Source of the DNA: Leucaena leucocephala
Lineage: Eukaryota; Streptophyta; Magnoliopsida; Fabales; Fabaceae
DNA: 64,000 nt
Direction: 5' to 3'
Assembly (NCBI GenBank): GCA_037074615.1
Contig: CM073535.1
Location: 10,269,001 to 10,333,000, forward strand
Part shown: one piece after another, positions 37,034 to 48,005 of the stretch
How positions within the stretch are numbered: the first letter of the stretch is position 1
How the letters are laid out: each line of letters starts with the position of its first letter
Notes under the pieces: model-generated
Databases searched by the model: none
Told to the model about the DNA's origin: nothing
The model's input: only the letters and a program-made list of their open reading frames with translations
Position numbers and translations under genes: made by a program

Positions 37034-40000
37034 TGTCATATCCTAAATTTTCCCTATCTGTATAATACTGGTAGTGGAAAGAGGTTTGGAAAGGATTATG
37101 ACGATGATCAGAAGAAATAAGAGAGGTTAAATGTGTCGTGAAGAAAGAAAGGGACTTAAACAAAAATTAGAAAAGGTGGGAGGCCAAAAGTTAAAGTAGA
37201 AACAAAAAATGGGCCAAAAGTGGTAATTTCCAAAAGTTTAAGGACCCTAATTGAATAAGTAAAAAGTCAGGGGCCTAAATATAATTATGGGAAAGTTCAG
37301 CCAGAAAAGGCTTAAAACGGCCTAGAAGTATTCTAGTCCCATATTTCATCAGTAAGTAGACAAAGTTATGCTAGTTAATCTAGCATAATATATAAATTTT
37401 ATTAGGGTTCCAGATAGCGGATATTTATCTGATAGTTTTAAAGTTATCTAGAATTGTATCAGCACTCATGGATATCAGGTATAAGTTGAAAAGTTATAAG
37501 AAGGTGTGCCCCATGACATCAGATGTTTTGAATCTGACAGAACCCTGAAAGGAGCTCTGTATGAAAAGTTATCCACATATTAGTGAATTTTGACAAGAGT
37601 TTGAAAACACCCGCGATCCGATATTGGAAATTAACAGTAAGTAAGCTTGGATAGAATGAGCTCAGATAACCTCATATATGGGCCTATGATGACGCCAAGG
37701 AGAGCCCAAAACCCATGACACCAGTTCATCTGCAGAAGGAGTCAGTGTCCAGGAAAAGTGCAAAATTACAAAAATGCCCCTAGATGACTATGTTATACTA
37801 ATAATGGCTAGAGGGCATTTTGGTCATTCTGGATAGGCTAAAAATGTGGGATATAGTATAAATATGATTAGTTAGAGCCAGCATATGCCCTGAGACAGTA
37901 TAAAGAGGAGTGAAATGACAATTATGCCCTTAGGGTTAATATAGTTCAAGAAAGGACACCAAGAGTATTTTGGTCATTTTCCAAGTGATGGATAGCAGAT
38001 AAATACCCAGTCTAACAATGTCAATGGCATGAGGAACCTAGACATTGATTTCCAGGACATAATACATATCCTGGGATATTATAAAAAATTTAGGAACAAA
38101 AAATAGTCTAGTTTTTGGGGAATCGGACCGAGCCGATACTGAATTATACTACAATTTTTCCATAAGTTTACACCCTATGAGAATTGTACCACATACCCCA
38201 TGAGTTGTCCCCTTGGGTTGTCACTTTTGATGTCATAATTCTCCTTTTTGAAAAAGTTAAATCCAATATTAAATGTGAGCCCTTAGATTAAATAGTGCAC
38301 AAATTAATCTTGGCCATCCGTTTCAACCCAAGATCATCTATAAATACCCTCCCTATTTAGATCATTTTGGCATGCATGGTGAACCATAGGGAAACTCTTG
38401 CAAAATTTCTATTCAACCAAGAAAGAAGCACACAAAGTGAAGTAACAATCAAGGCAATCATTTCCCTTGATCTTGAGTTTAATTATAGCAAGTTAGCTCA
38501 TGGTTTTAGGGGGATTTTATGCTATATTTCCCTTATGGTTGCTGCTGGATATGCTGCCCATATATGGTTAAAATATGAGTTTTTTGTTATGGATAGTTTA
38601 GATAAGCGTAAACAAGCTAGAATCAAGTGGTATAAGCTTAGAAATCCAAGTATGTTTCGAATTAGGGTTTTATGTTCTTGCTGGTACTGTACGTGACACT
38701 ATTCATATGTTGGAATTTCATGATTTTGATGCTTCCAATGAGTTTAAAATGGAAGATTGTGTGGGGATAAAGTAGGAGAATAAGTATTGGAATCATTGGA
38801 ATAAAAATGTGAACTTTTGGAAAAAGGAGCATTTACTTCGGTTTGGCACAGCACCTTTTAGGATGTTTTCATTTTATAAATTCTAGTTTTATATTTGAAT
38901 TATACATGAAAAATTATTTGGAAATGAGCTATGAGAATTTATTTTGGAAAGATGGAAGTAAGAAACATAAAATAGAGAAAGAATGGAAGCAAGTGAAAAC
39001 CTAGTCTTGGTTTTGTGTTCAGGTTGAGTTATAACTTGATACTACTTTGTAATGACTAGGTTTTGACATCTGTGAAGGAAGGAAATCATCTCAACAATGA
39101 TTTGACAAGGATAGCTAAGAGGTAGCAAGAATACCTAACTATAGTCTCATGTTTGTTTAATTGCTTACTTGCTTGTTGATTATGGTATTTGGTTGAGCAT
39201 GAGAGTGTGTCATCATGTTGATGATGAGTTATGAATTATTGCAACTCCTTACAAGTTATGTCATGACAATATTCATGCTAGAGTTTGCTTATGTACCATT
39301 ATGAAGTAGCTCCTATCTCATGATAACATGTTAAGCATTCAATTAATCATGCATGATATTATGGTTTGTGTAACTTGCTATTGGGATTTTCATGAAATAT
39401 CATTCCTTCCATATGCATAACCATATTATAGGTGCTGGATCTTCACAAGGAAAAAGGGTAAACATGCATGGGTGAACTTGTATAATAAGTTATATTGTTT
39501 ACATGACACTATGGAAGAATATGATAGTATGTATGATGTATGATTCTGTAATTGTGTTTTAAGGCCGTGGTGGTGTGATAATGATTATGATGCCTTAATT
39601 AATGAGTTTAAACCTAAAGTTTGGCATGATAATATTTAAGATACATACATTTTAATGAACACCTAGAACACCTCAATTGGACAAGTATTCAAATTGTTAT
39701 GATTTTCCAAAGTTAGAGTTACAATCTGGAATAGAGATGAAGTAAACAATTGGAGGCAATAACGTTTTGACATAAATTTTGTATAGAAAATGAAAGATTT
39801 TTTTCATGAAATTTTGTTATATTGAATAGGAAGTCTAGATATTTAAATCCATAGGTAACACGGTTCATTTGGACAAGAAACGAAAGAGAAATGAATTTTT
39901 GAAATTAAGGCACAGAAACTGGAACTTCCAGATTTTACCAAATGAACAGTGTTTTTCAACGAATAAACTAATTTCATTGGGACAATGGAACCTCAGTTTT

Positions 40001-40252
40001 ATATTTTTTCCCCTCAAATTTAATGAAATATATTTCATTATAAATTGGAACCAACTCATTTTGATTTTTCTACATTTAATTATGAATTTTCAAAGAAGGA
40101 TACATGTTCTGGAATAACCAAATGAACAGTAAAAGTAAACAGTACCGAGAGCAATTCTTTTCGAAATGAATATTTCTAAAGCAAAAGGCTATGTAATTGG
40201 TTCCAATGACTTATGAATGAGTATAATTGAGGTTGAAAATAAGGATGTGACA
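37034..40252 (+). mobile_element. E1 3' LTR (family A, 3219 bp)
   Basis: It runs from TGTCATATCC to GGATGTGACA, with intact TG...CA ends. AATAC (40253-40257) is the right TSD, matching 11293-11297. The flank beyond is E0 gag, continuing exactly from the point broken at 11292. This is the best reference copy of a family A LTR in the window. Confidence 0.93.
38338..38347 (+). promoter_or_regulatory. LTR TATA box (E1 3' LTR)
   Basis: CTATAAATAC, 1.3 kb into the LTR. Confidence 0.6.
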
Positions 40253-40257
40253 AATAC

Positions 40258-40543
40258 TAGTGGAATCAACCACTTGTCCAGTCTGCCTTGGTGGCTCTAT
40301 TGGCTGCTGCACTATCTCTGGTTCTACATCAGCTACTCCTACAGGCTCTGGATGTCTTGAATTGCCAATAGCTTATACTACTGTTGCTGTTATAGTAGCG
40401 TCTCTCTCCTGATCTTTTCGTGCTTGTGTTGCTCACTTCTCTTCAATCATCTTTTGCTATTGTTCTAAGCGTTCTAGAATTATCTGATTAATTTCCCCAG
40501 GGTTTTGTAGTTCTTATGAGGAAATAGTCCTTGTTCTTACCAT
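40258..40543 (-). pseudogene. E0 gag, N-terminal part
   Basis: The start codon at 40543 opens MVRTRTISS, the usual kind of gag start in Tekay/Del chromoviruses. A stretch with PGEINQIILERLEQ and a Pro/Gln/Val-rich linker (EPVGVADVEPEIVQQP) follows. In-frame stops: TAA after ISS, TAG after LEQ, TGA after EEK, and another TAA. Each is one C-to-T change from a Gln or Arg codon. The frame runs to 40258 and resumes at 11292, because E1 is inserted between. The gag core, zinc knuckle, protease and RT are at 9472-11292. Confidence 0.85.
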
Positions 40544-40728
40544 TTTATTTTATTATCTAAATAGGAGAGGAATATAATAATTAACATAATTTATATTTCA
40601 TCCAAAACATGGCAACAAGAAGTTTATTAACATTACACATATCTTTTATACATAACTTAAGCACATAGACAACATCATCATTCATAAGTAAATAGATAAC
40701 ATTATCATTTATAAGTACAATCATTACA
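40544..40728 (-). other. Spacer between ORF1 and gag of E0
   Basis: About 185 bp, AT-rich, stops in all frames, holding a short tandem-like ATAGATAACATTATCATT pattern. Nothing recognised. Confidence 0.6.
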
Positions 40729-41602
40729 CTACACTTTCTTATAAGTGATTCTAATGAACTCTTCTACCATAAAGATCTAATCTAGGATGCTCTCATATGG
40801 TTTTTCCTCAAAATACTGATATAATCTTACTCTCTAAGTCTCAGTGAAGGGTAAGATATCATCCATAATTTTAGTCCAATCTCTAAGGGTAAAAGTGTTT
40901 GGATCAAAAGCTTGATAAGCCTCCCATACTCTGGTTATAAAAATCCATGTAAATCCTATAGTCTTGCTCTACCTCCCTCACCAAAAGTCGTCTTAGGTCA
41001 TATAACTGTCTAGCCAACTCTACAGCTTTCTCAAACTACTCCTCATTCATATTTCTTCCTGGTACTAACTCTATACTTTGGCTGTCCAGGTGTATCACCA
41101 CAATTGGTGCCGTTGATCTACTAAGACCTAGGATATCAGTCTGGTTGGTTACTTGGATAGGTCCTGGAATGTCTACACCAACAGGTTGTCTAGGTACATG
41201 TTCTATGGTACCCACAACATAGGAATGAGATTCATCAAACTATATTGTCTGAGGGTATACTATGTCTCTTTTATCCCTCTGAGCTGCATCCACTTCTATA
41301 CTAGGGTCTATTACCTCTGTAGGTATAGCATTAATAGGAGAAGCTGGGATAGGTTCCTCTGATATACTATTATCTGATGTACTATCCATATCATAAGACC
41401 CTGCTGAAGAACTATCTGATCTATCCAGCTCTGAGTCACTAGAATCTGGAATATGTATTACTGGAGGGAGCCAATAGTCAGGATCATTCTCTATCATAGA
41501 CACCTCCTTTGAGTTTAACCTAGACTTATCTGAACTAAACACCTCAGACATGGGGTCTCCTTGATTCACTATAGTTTCTGACCTAGTCTTATGTTTAGTC
41601 AT
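40729..41602 (-). pseudogene. Upstream ORF1 of the gag-pol element E0
   Basis: The start at 41602 gives a 120-codon open frame (MTKHKTRSETIVNQGDP; acidic, Ser/Asp-rich, with DSSDSELDRSDSSSAGSYD) to a TAG at 41240. The frame continues sensibly beyond it: VVGTIEHVPRQPVGVDIPGP, then FEKAVELARQLYDLRRLL after a TAG at 41036. A +1 shift near 40920 leads to AFDPNTFTLRDWTKIMDD, two more TAGs (40834, 40777) and a final stop at 40729. The unbroken protein would be about 290 residues. It lies between the primer-binding site and gag, a place usually without an ORF in Tekay/Del elements. The start and the KAVE... region resemble ORF1 of E2 and E3. No known domain, signal peptide or membrane segment is seen; function unknown. 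Confidence 0.6.
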
Positions 41603-41704
41603 CTTGGTCCTGCAATCACTAACTCAGTGTCAATTATGAAAGTTTTCAATTATGTATCAGTCTATAACTAATCTATTCATAGTATTTCTTAATTCAAAAT
41701 CCTT

Positions 41705-41721
41705 TGTTCTAACACCAAAAT
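41705..41721 (-). promoter_or_regulatory. Degenerate primer-binding site of E0
   Basis: Minus strand TTTTGGTGTTAGAAC, three changes from TTTTGGTATCAGAGC, next to the LTR end at 41724. Confidence 0.65.
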
Positions 41722-42840
41722 ATTGTATCTTTATTTTTAATCTCAATTATACTCAATTGGAAGTCATTTGAACCAATTACATATCCCTTTGCTTTAGAAA
41801 AATGCATTTTCAAAAGATTTCTTCTCGGGGTACTGTTCATAGTTACTATTCATTTGGTAATCCAGAACATGTAAATATCTTTGAAAATTCATAATTAAAT
41901 GTAGAAAAATCAAAATATGGTGATTCCAATTTCTAATGAAAGATATTTCATTTATATTTGATGAAAAAATGTAAAACTGAGGTTTTATTATCCCAATGAA
42001 ATCAGTTTATTCGTTGAAAACACTATTCATTTGGTAAATCTGGAAGTTCTAGTTTCTTTGCCTTAACTTCAAAAATTCATTTCTCTTTGGTTACTTGTCC
42101 AAATGAAATGTGTTACCTATGTATTTAAATCTCCAGACATGTTCTTTAAGGCCATAAAATTTTATAGAAAAATTCGTTCATTTACTATATGAAATTAATG
42201 ATAGAACATTACTGCCTCCAATTGCTCACTTTATCTCAATTCCAGATTTTATCTCCAATTTAGAAAAATCATAGTAAATTGAAAACTTAAACAATTGAGG
42301 TGTTCTTGGTGTCCATTTAAATCTTTGTACTTAGCTATTATCATACCAAATTTCAAATCCAAAATAATTGGCTAAGTTATGGTAATTTTTGTCATAAGGT
42401 TACTGCCTTATATTACAAACACATTATATCATGCTAGATATCTCATCAAGTCATCATCATAGTGTCAAGTGATCAAAATAACTTATTACACAAGTTTAAC
42501 CATCTATATTTACCCTTTTTCCTTTAGATGTTCTAGCACCTATAACATGGCTATGCATATGGAAAGAATGAGATTTCACGAAAATCTCAATAGCAAGTCA
42601 TACAAACTATAATATCATGCATGATTGACTAGATGCTTAACATGTTATCATGAGATATGAGCTATTTCATAATAATATATAAGCAAACTCTAACATGCCT
42701 ATTGTCATGAGATTAGTTACAAGGAGTTCAATTATTCATACTTCATCATCAACATGATGGCATAATCTTAAGCTCAACCAAACATCATAACTAACAAGCA
42801 AGCATACAATCAAGCAAACATGAAATTATAGTTAGGTATT

Positions 42841-44566
42841 TGTTAAGGATAACCTCTCCTCCTTACAATCTCTATAAGAATCTCATAAAGAAAGTAGAAT
42901 AGAAGCCAAGAGAGTCTCAGAATAATCCCCTCTCTAAACATGAGTAACTATGGATATAAATAGATACATAATTAAAGATGGCTCCCCTACATTTTAGGAA
43001 AACATGCCCATAACTGACTAAATTGACTCACCACTAACATAGTACGATAAACAAAATAATTAATAATTAGATAAACTGCTTAGAATTAGTCATAGGACCC
43101 TATCAATACTTCCCCCTTCGAAATCTACCTTGTCCTCAAAGTGGAAGTCAGACTCTAACTCCATAATTTAATAAAAAAGAAATGTTCATTAGAACCTAGG
43201 AGAATCTCCTAATGAACACAAGTGTTAAATTAATTTATACTGGTCCCCTCATGCTTTATCGGCGTCTCTGCCATGGGGGCTTGATCCTCGATGACCTCTA
43301 GTAGTGAGAGGGATACGGAGGTGCAACGGTGGCCGAGTCAAAAGGGGTCACCACACCGATAGCAAAGACCCTTATCCCTCCACTACTGCCTTATCGAGTC
43401 CTACCCATTCTGTCTTAAAGGTATTGATGGTGATGGAGGAAGGAACGTCATGGATGATGCTGCTGCGCTCATGTGGCCGATGACAGGCTGCAATCGGGTT
43501 TGGTTGAAAGTTGGGCTAGTTTTTTTATCTATTAGGTTAGTTTGAGCCGATGGATATCTCGAGTTTAGCTCTACTGCTTGACCCGTTCCCTTTCTTTAAC
43601 CCCAGGGTGAAGCTCGATGCTCGGTATATTATTCTTGGTTTATGCAAGCGTACCATTATCTGCAGCTCTTCCTTCAACCCATCAAGAATACACCGAGAAG
43701 ATAGTAATCTGGCCAATTAGTTACAAGAGCTACTCTCCTAGCCCATTCCATTATGTATTCCACGACAGAGCCAGTTTGCTTGATACTACAAAGGTACTTA
43801 TTAAGGTTCAGAAACTCTGACGGTTCATAGTGCTCATTTAGGGTCTTCATTAATTCCTTCCAGTATAGAAGTGTTGACCCATGAAAGCAAGTCCAAAGCA
43901 TTACCTTCAAAGTACATTGTTGCTATCTTCATTTTGTCATCCTCTGGTGTCTGATAGTACTGGAAGAACTTCTCTGCCTTCAATATCCACCCATGTGGAT
44001 CACCTCTACTATGTTTGGGGAACTCAATCTTCACATAAGGTGCTCAAGTCATCTGGTATGTGTCACCTTCATTATCTAAATTATCACCCCAGTGTCTCAT
44101 TTTCTTTTTGGCCGAGTTACTTCTCGCTTGCACTTCCAGAGATGCAACTTTGTCTCTTAATTCCTCCAGCATATCGAGTTTGCTACAATTACAGCCAATA
44201 GGTCTTCCCCAGGAATTTTAATACTTCCCAGGTTGTTATTGTGTTCAGTGTTGCTAGCAGTAGATGAACGTGTCTCGACCATCCTAGCTGTGATACCTAT
44301 TTGTTAAGGACAACCTCTCCTCCTTACAATCTCTACAAGAATCTCATAAAGAAAGTAGAATAGAAGCCAAGAGATTCTTAGAATAATCCCCTCTATAAAC
44401 ATGAGTAACTAGGGATATAAATAGATACATAATTAACTATGACTCCTCTATATTTTTGGAAAATATGCCCATAACTGACTCAACTGACTCACCACTAATA
44501 TAGTGGGATAAACAAAATAATTAATAATTAGATAAACTGCTTAGATTTTGTCATACGACCCTATCA
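42841..44566 (-). mobile_element. E4, small internally deleted gypsy element
   Basis: Two 265-bp LTRs (42841-43105 and 44302-44566), TG...CA on the minus strand (TGATAGGGTC to CTTAACA). Flanks GTATT (42836-42840) and CTATT (44567-44571) are a TSD with one mismatch. A Met-type primer-binding site relic (TAGGTATCACAGC) follows the 5' LTR, and GAAGGGGGAAG serves as polypurine tract before the 3' LTR. The inside has a gag relic joined almost directly to the pol 3' end (EDKVDFEGGSIDR); protease, RT, RNase H and integrase are gone. Confidence 0.88.
43320..44282 (-). pseudogene. gag relic of E4
   Basis: The start at 44282 opens MVETRSSTASNTEH, 47 codons to a stop. The Gag core follows: MKIEFPKHSRGDPHGWI with FFQYYQTPEDDKM (44034-43837), then WKELMKTLNEHYEPSEF and RVALVTNWPDYYLLGVFLMG (43910-43674) in another frame. 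The zinc-knuckle start KGLCYRCGDPF is at about 43340-43370, lacking its His/Cys half. This arrangement is typical of chromovirus gag with short LTRs (Reina/CRM-like); the exact lineage is uncertain. Frameshifts and stops make it inactive. Confidence 0.78.
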
Positions 44567-45480
44567 CTATTCTTTATACCTCTTAAGCTATCCTTGACAA
44601 AGTCTTCTTGAGATGTCTTCCTTCCCTCACAAATGTCAAAACCTAGCCATTACAAAGTAACATCAAGTTACAACTCAACTTCCAAAACAATTCCAAGACT
44701 TGGTTATAACTAGATTCCATTCTTTGTCTACTTTATGCCTTATGCTTCCATCTTTCCAAAATAAATTCTCATTGTTCATTTCCACATAACTTTTTATGTA
44801 GAATCCAAATATGAAACCGGAATTTTCAAAATTACCCTTGGCTTCTGTATAGAACCGAAGTGCCACTATATTTTTCCAAAAATTCCCATTTTGATTCTAA
44901 TGCTTCCAATACTTGTTTCCCTACTTTATCCCCACACAATTTTCCATTTTAAACCCATTTGAAGTATCAACATCATGAAATTCCAACATATGAATAGTAA
45001 TTCATATAGTTGCAGCCAAGAACACAAAACCCTAACTACATGCATACTTGAATTTCCAAGCCTATACCACTTGATTCTAGCTTGTTTAAGCTTGTATAGA
45101 CTATCCATAACGTAAAACTCATATTCTTATCACATATGAAAAGCACTTGAAGCAGCACCATCAAGTGGAATATGTCACAAAAACCTCTTAAAATAAAGAG
45201 CCAACTTTATAGATTAAAGTTCAAGAACAAAGGAGCTAGTTACCTTATTTGTTGCTCCAAGTTTGTGCTTCCTTCTTGCTTCAAAGAAAATTTTGTCAGA
45301 GGTTGCCTAATGTGCTCATGGATGCCGTAGCAAGTCTCATTTGGTGGGATATTTATAGGTAAATTTGGGTGGAAATAGAAGGCCAAGATTAGTTTGGTTA
45401 CTATTTGATCTAATGGTCCATATATTGCCTTCAATCAAGCTTGCCCTAAAAGCCTTGTAATGACGCCATTCATGACCTCA
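44563..45480. repeat. Tandem duplication in the E0 LTR, copy 1
   Basis: About 918 bp, repeated at 45481-46402. It begins ATCACTATTCTTT, where ATCA is the terminus of E4 and CTATT its TSD, and ends CATGACCTCA. Other family A LTRs have this block once. Confidence 0.85.
45349..45358 (-). promoter_or_regulatory. LTR TATA box, duplication copy 1
   Basis: CTATAAATAT on the minus strand. Confidence 0.5.
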
Positions 45481-46402
45481 ATCACTATTCTTTCTACCTC
45501 TTAAGCTATCCTTGACAAAGTCTTATTGAGATGGTTTCCCTCCCTCACAGATGTCAAAACTTAGCCATTACAAAGTAACATCAAGTTACAACTAAACTTC
45601 CAAAACAATTCCAAGACTAGGTTCTAACTAGATTCAATTCTTTGTCTACTTTATGCCTTATGCTTCCATCTTTCTAAAATAAATTCTCATGATTTATTTC
45701 CACATAATTTTTCATTTAGAATCCAAATATGAAATCAGAATTTCCAAAATCAAAACATACCCTTGTCTGTTGTATAGAACCGAAGTGCCACTTTATGTTT
45801 TCAAAAATTCACATTTTGATTCAAATGCTTCCAATACTTATTTCCCTACTTTATCCCCAGACAATTTTCCATTTTAAACCTATTGAAAGCATCAAAATTA
45901 TGAAATTCCAACATATGAAAAGTGATTCGTACAGTGACAGCCAAGAACACAAAACCCTAACTACATGTATACTTGAATTTCCAAGCCTATACCACTTGAT
46001 TCTAGCTTGTTTAAGCTTGTCTAGACTATCCATAACATAAAACTCATATTCTTATCACATATGAGCAGAACTTCTAGCAGCACCATCAAGGGGAATATGT
46101 CACAAAAACCTCTTAAAATCAAGACCCTACTTGCTAGATTAAAGTCCAAGAACAAAGGAGCTAGTTACCTTGTTGCTCCAAGTTGTGTGCTTCCTTCTTG
46201 CTTCAAAGAAAATTTTGGTAGAGGTTCCCTAAGGTGCTCATGGATGCTGCATCAAGTCTGATTTGGTGGGGTATTTATAGTCAAATTTGGGTGGAAATGG
46301 AAGGCTAAGATTCGTTTGTTTATTGTTTGATCTAATGGTCCATATCTTGCCTTCAATCAAGCTTGCCCTACAAGCCTTGTAATGATGCCATGCATGACCT
46401 CA
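45481..46402. repeat. Tandem duplication in the E0 LTR, copy 2
   Basis: About 922 bp, starting ATCACTATTCTTTC and ending CATGACCTCA, with scattered differences from copy 1. It carries a second LTR TATA box. Confidence 0.85.
46271..46280 (-). promoter_or_regulatory. LTR TATA box, duplication copy 2
   Basis: CTATAAATAC on the minus strand. The duplication gives this LTR two promoters in tandem. Confidence 0.5.
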
Positions 46403-46752
46403 TTTAAGGCTATGTTTGGATGAAGAAAGGTAGATATACTGATAGGAAAAATTTCAGTCTAATCCGGTACCGATTTGAGCAGTTTCAAAAAAATCAGACA
46501 GTTTTATGTTCATAATTTTTATAATATTCCAGAATATGTATTCTATCATGAAAACCAGTGTCTAGATTTTTCCTACCATTGACATTATTAGACTAAGTAT
46601 TTATCTGCAACCATCCCTTGAGAAATAACCAAAATACCCTTATTGCACTTTCTTGTACTATATTAACCCTTAGGGTATAATCGTCATTTCACACCTCTTG
46701 ATGCTTCCTCAGAGTATATACTAGCTCTAACTAATCATCCTTATACCAGTTA

Positions 46753-48005
46753 TTGTCATTACCAGTCTAAAAAGTGGGCATTTGTTTTAATACATACATT
46801 TTTGTTCCCTAAAAGCACATATGAGCACTTGAAAAGCTAATGCAATATAAATTTAATAGCTAGATATTCCAATTATAATTGATGAAATGCAATGTAGGTT
46901 TAGAACATATATATTGAAATTAAACAACTTAATCTAAAAAAGTCTATTATTTTGTAGGAAGATACTTACGAGTCAATTGTTTTCTCCAATTCCTTCCCCA
47001 GTCTTCATTACTAACAAACGTATATTCATCATATATATATTCTTCTGACAATAGTTTTTTCACAATTATTTAATTTTTTGCTTGTTTATTTTATCTTCAA
47101 TACCTCCAAAGGAGTTATATGATTATTCATGGTCGGATCTTGTGGATGTAATTTAACCGCCAATACCTATTAACGTCGAAGGCCATAACCTCGTATTGGG
47201 TTCTAGGTTCAACGATCTTTAGTATTTCAATTCTTCTAATGTTACAATGGACATGACTCTACTATAACACTTGCTTTTAATGACAATGGGGAATAATGTT
47301 ATTCAATAAAGCTGAGTATAAAAAAGTTGATTGCAAATTTACAAACCATAATTCAAAATTATTTTAAATTTGTTGAGTCAACATTTTTTGTTATTAAAGT
47401 TAACAATATTAAGTTTAAATGAGTAATAAATATAAATGACCAAATCTATATTTAAGCCTAAAAAAATTAGAACAATTTGTACCTATTTTATTATTTTTGG
47501 TATGTGGAAATAGAAAAAAATTGGAGAACATGTATTTTGTTTACAATAATCATCTAGATAGAATTTTTTATTTTTATTTTCTTCCCAAAACTTGTTCTAT
47601 AAAGTAACTTAATAAAACTATTCTAATAAGATAAAAACTAAAAACTAAATCAAATAAAACTCTTAAGGTAAGCGTATAGTGCAGTTGTGGTACTCTTCTT
47701 GGCTCCAAAAATATTTGGCTAATTAATCAATATTAATTGTTCAAAAAAACTACAGAGAGTTGAATTAGTTACCTAATGGCTTCATGTATATTCGAAGAGA
47801 AGCTGCGACCTAATAACATAGGCGTGCACGTATCTATTACTGAGATTAAGTTTGTTAGGTGCAGATATACTATGTGGTAGGATTATGTCGAACTAAATTC
47901 CACACGTTTTAAATATGTTGAGGTTGGCTTTTGGGAGTACTTGTTGTCATCCACTCTTATCACATACCCATGCAGTAACTCGACATTGTTACTGGACACA
48001 AGTCA
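46753..48005. other. Unrecognised AT-rich sequence
   Basis: 1.25 kb with no similarity to any other part of the window, no ORF above 60 codons and no TSD or inverted termini that I could find. It separates the broken E0 LTR from the LTR fragment at 48006. It could be older host DNA or a decayed element of another kind. Confidence 0.5.

Larger units (their letters stand above)
41724..46752 (-). mobile_element. E0 5' LTR (family A-like), interrupted and truncated
   Basis: The 3' end at 41724 (TGTATCTTTATTTTTAATCTC on the plus strand) is homologous to 6291. It is collinear with 6291-8655 of the E3 LTR up to 46752, where the match stops. About 0.8 kb of the LTR 5' end is missing and replaced by unrelated sequence. 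Removing E4 and one copy of the duplicated block leaves about 2.4 kb. It is the most diverged LTR of the family here, consistent with E0 being the oldest layer. Confidence 0.8.

Noticed and set aside
38367..38696. 109-codon frame just downstream of the LTR TATA box, similar to 14307-14489
   Set aside because: It lies in the R/U5 part of both E1 LTRs; reading frames differ between copies through indels and there is no sign of selection on protein.
44926..45108. 60-codon frame repeated at 45851-46033 and in other LTRs
   Set aside because: It falls in the duplicated LTR block; no protein-level conservation beyond DNA similarity.
46753..48005. Possible host gene fragment
   Set aside because: No ORF, splice pattern or recognisable protein block in any frame.
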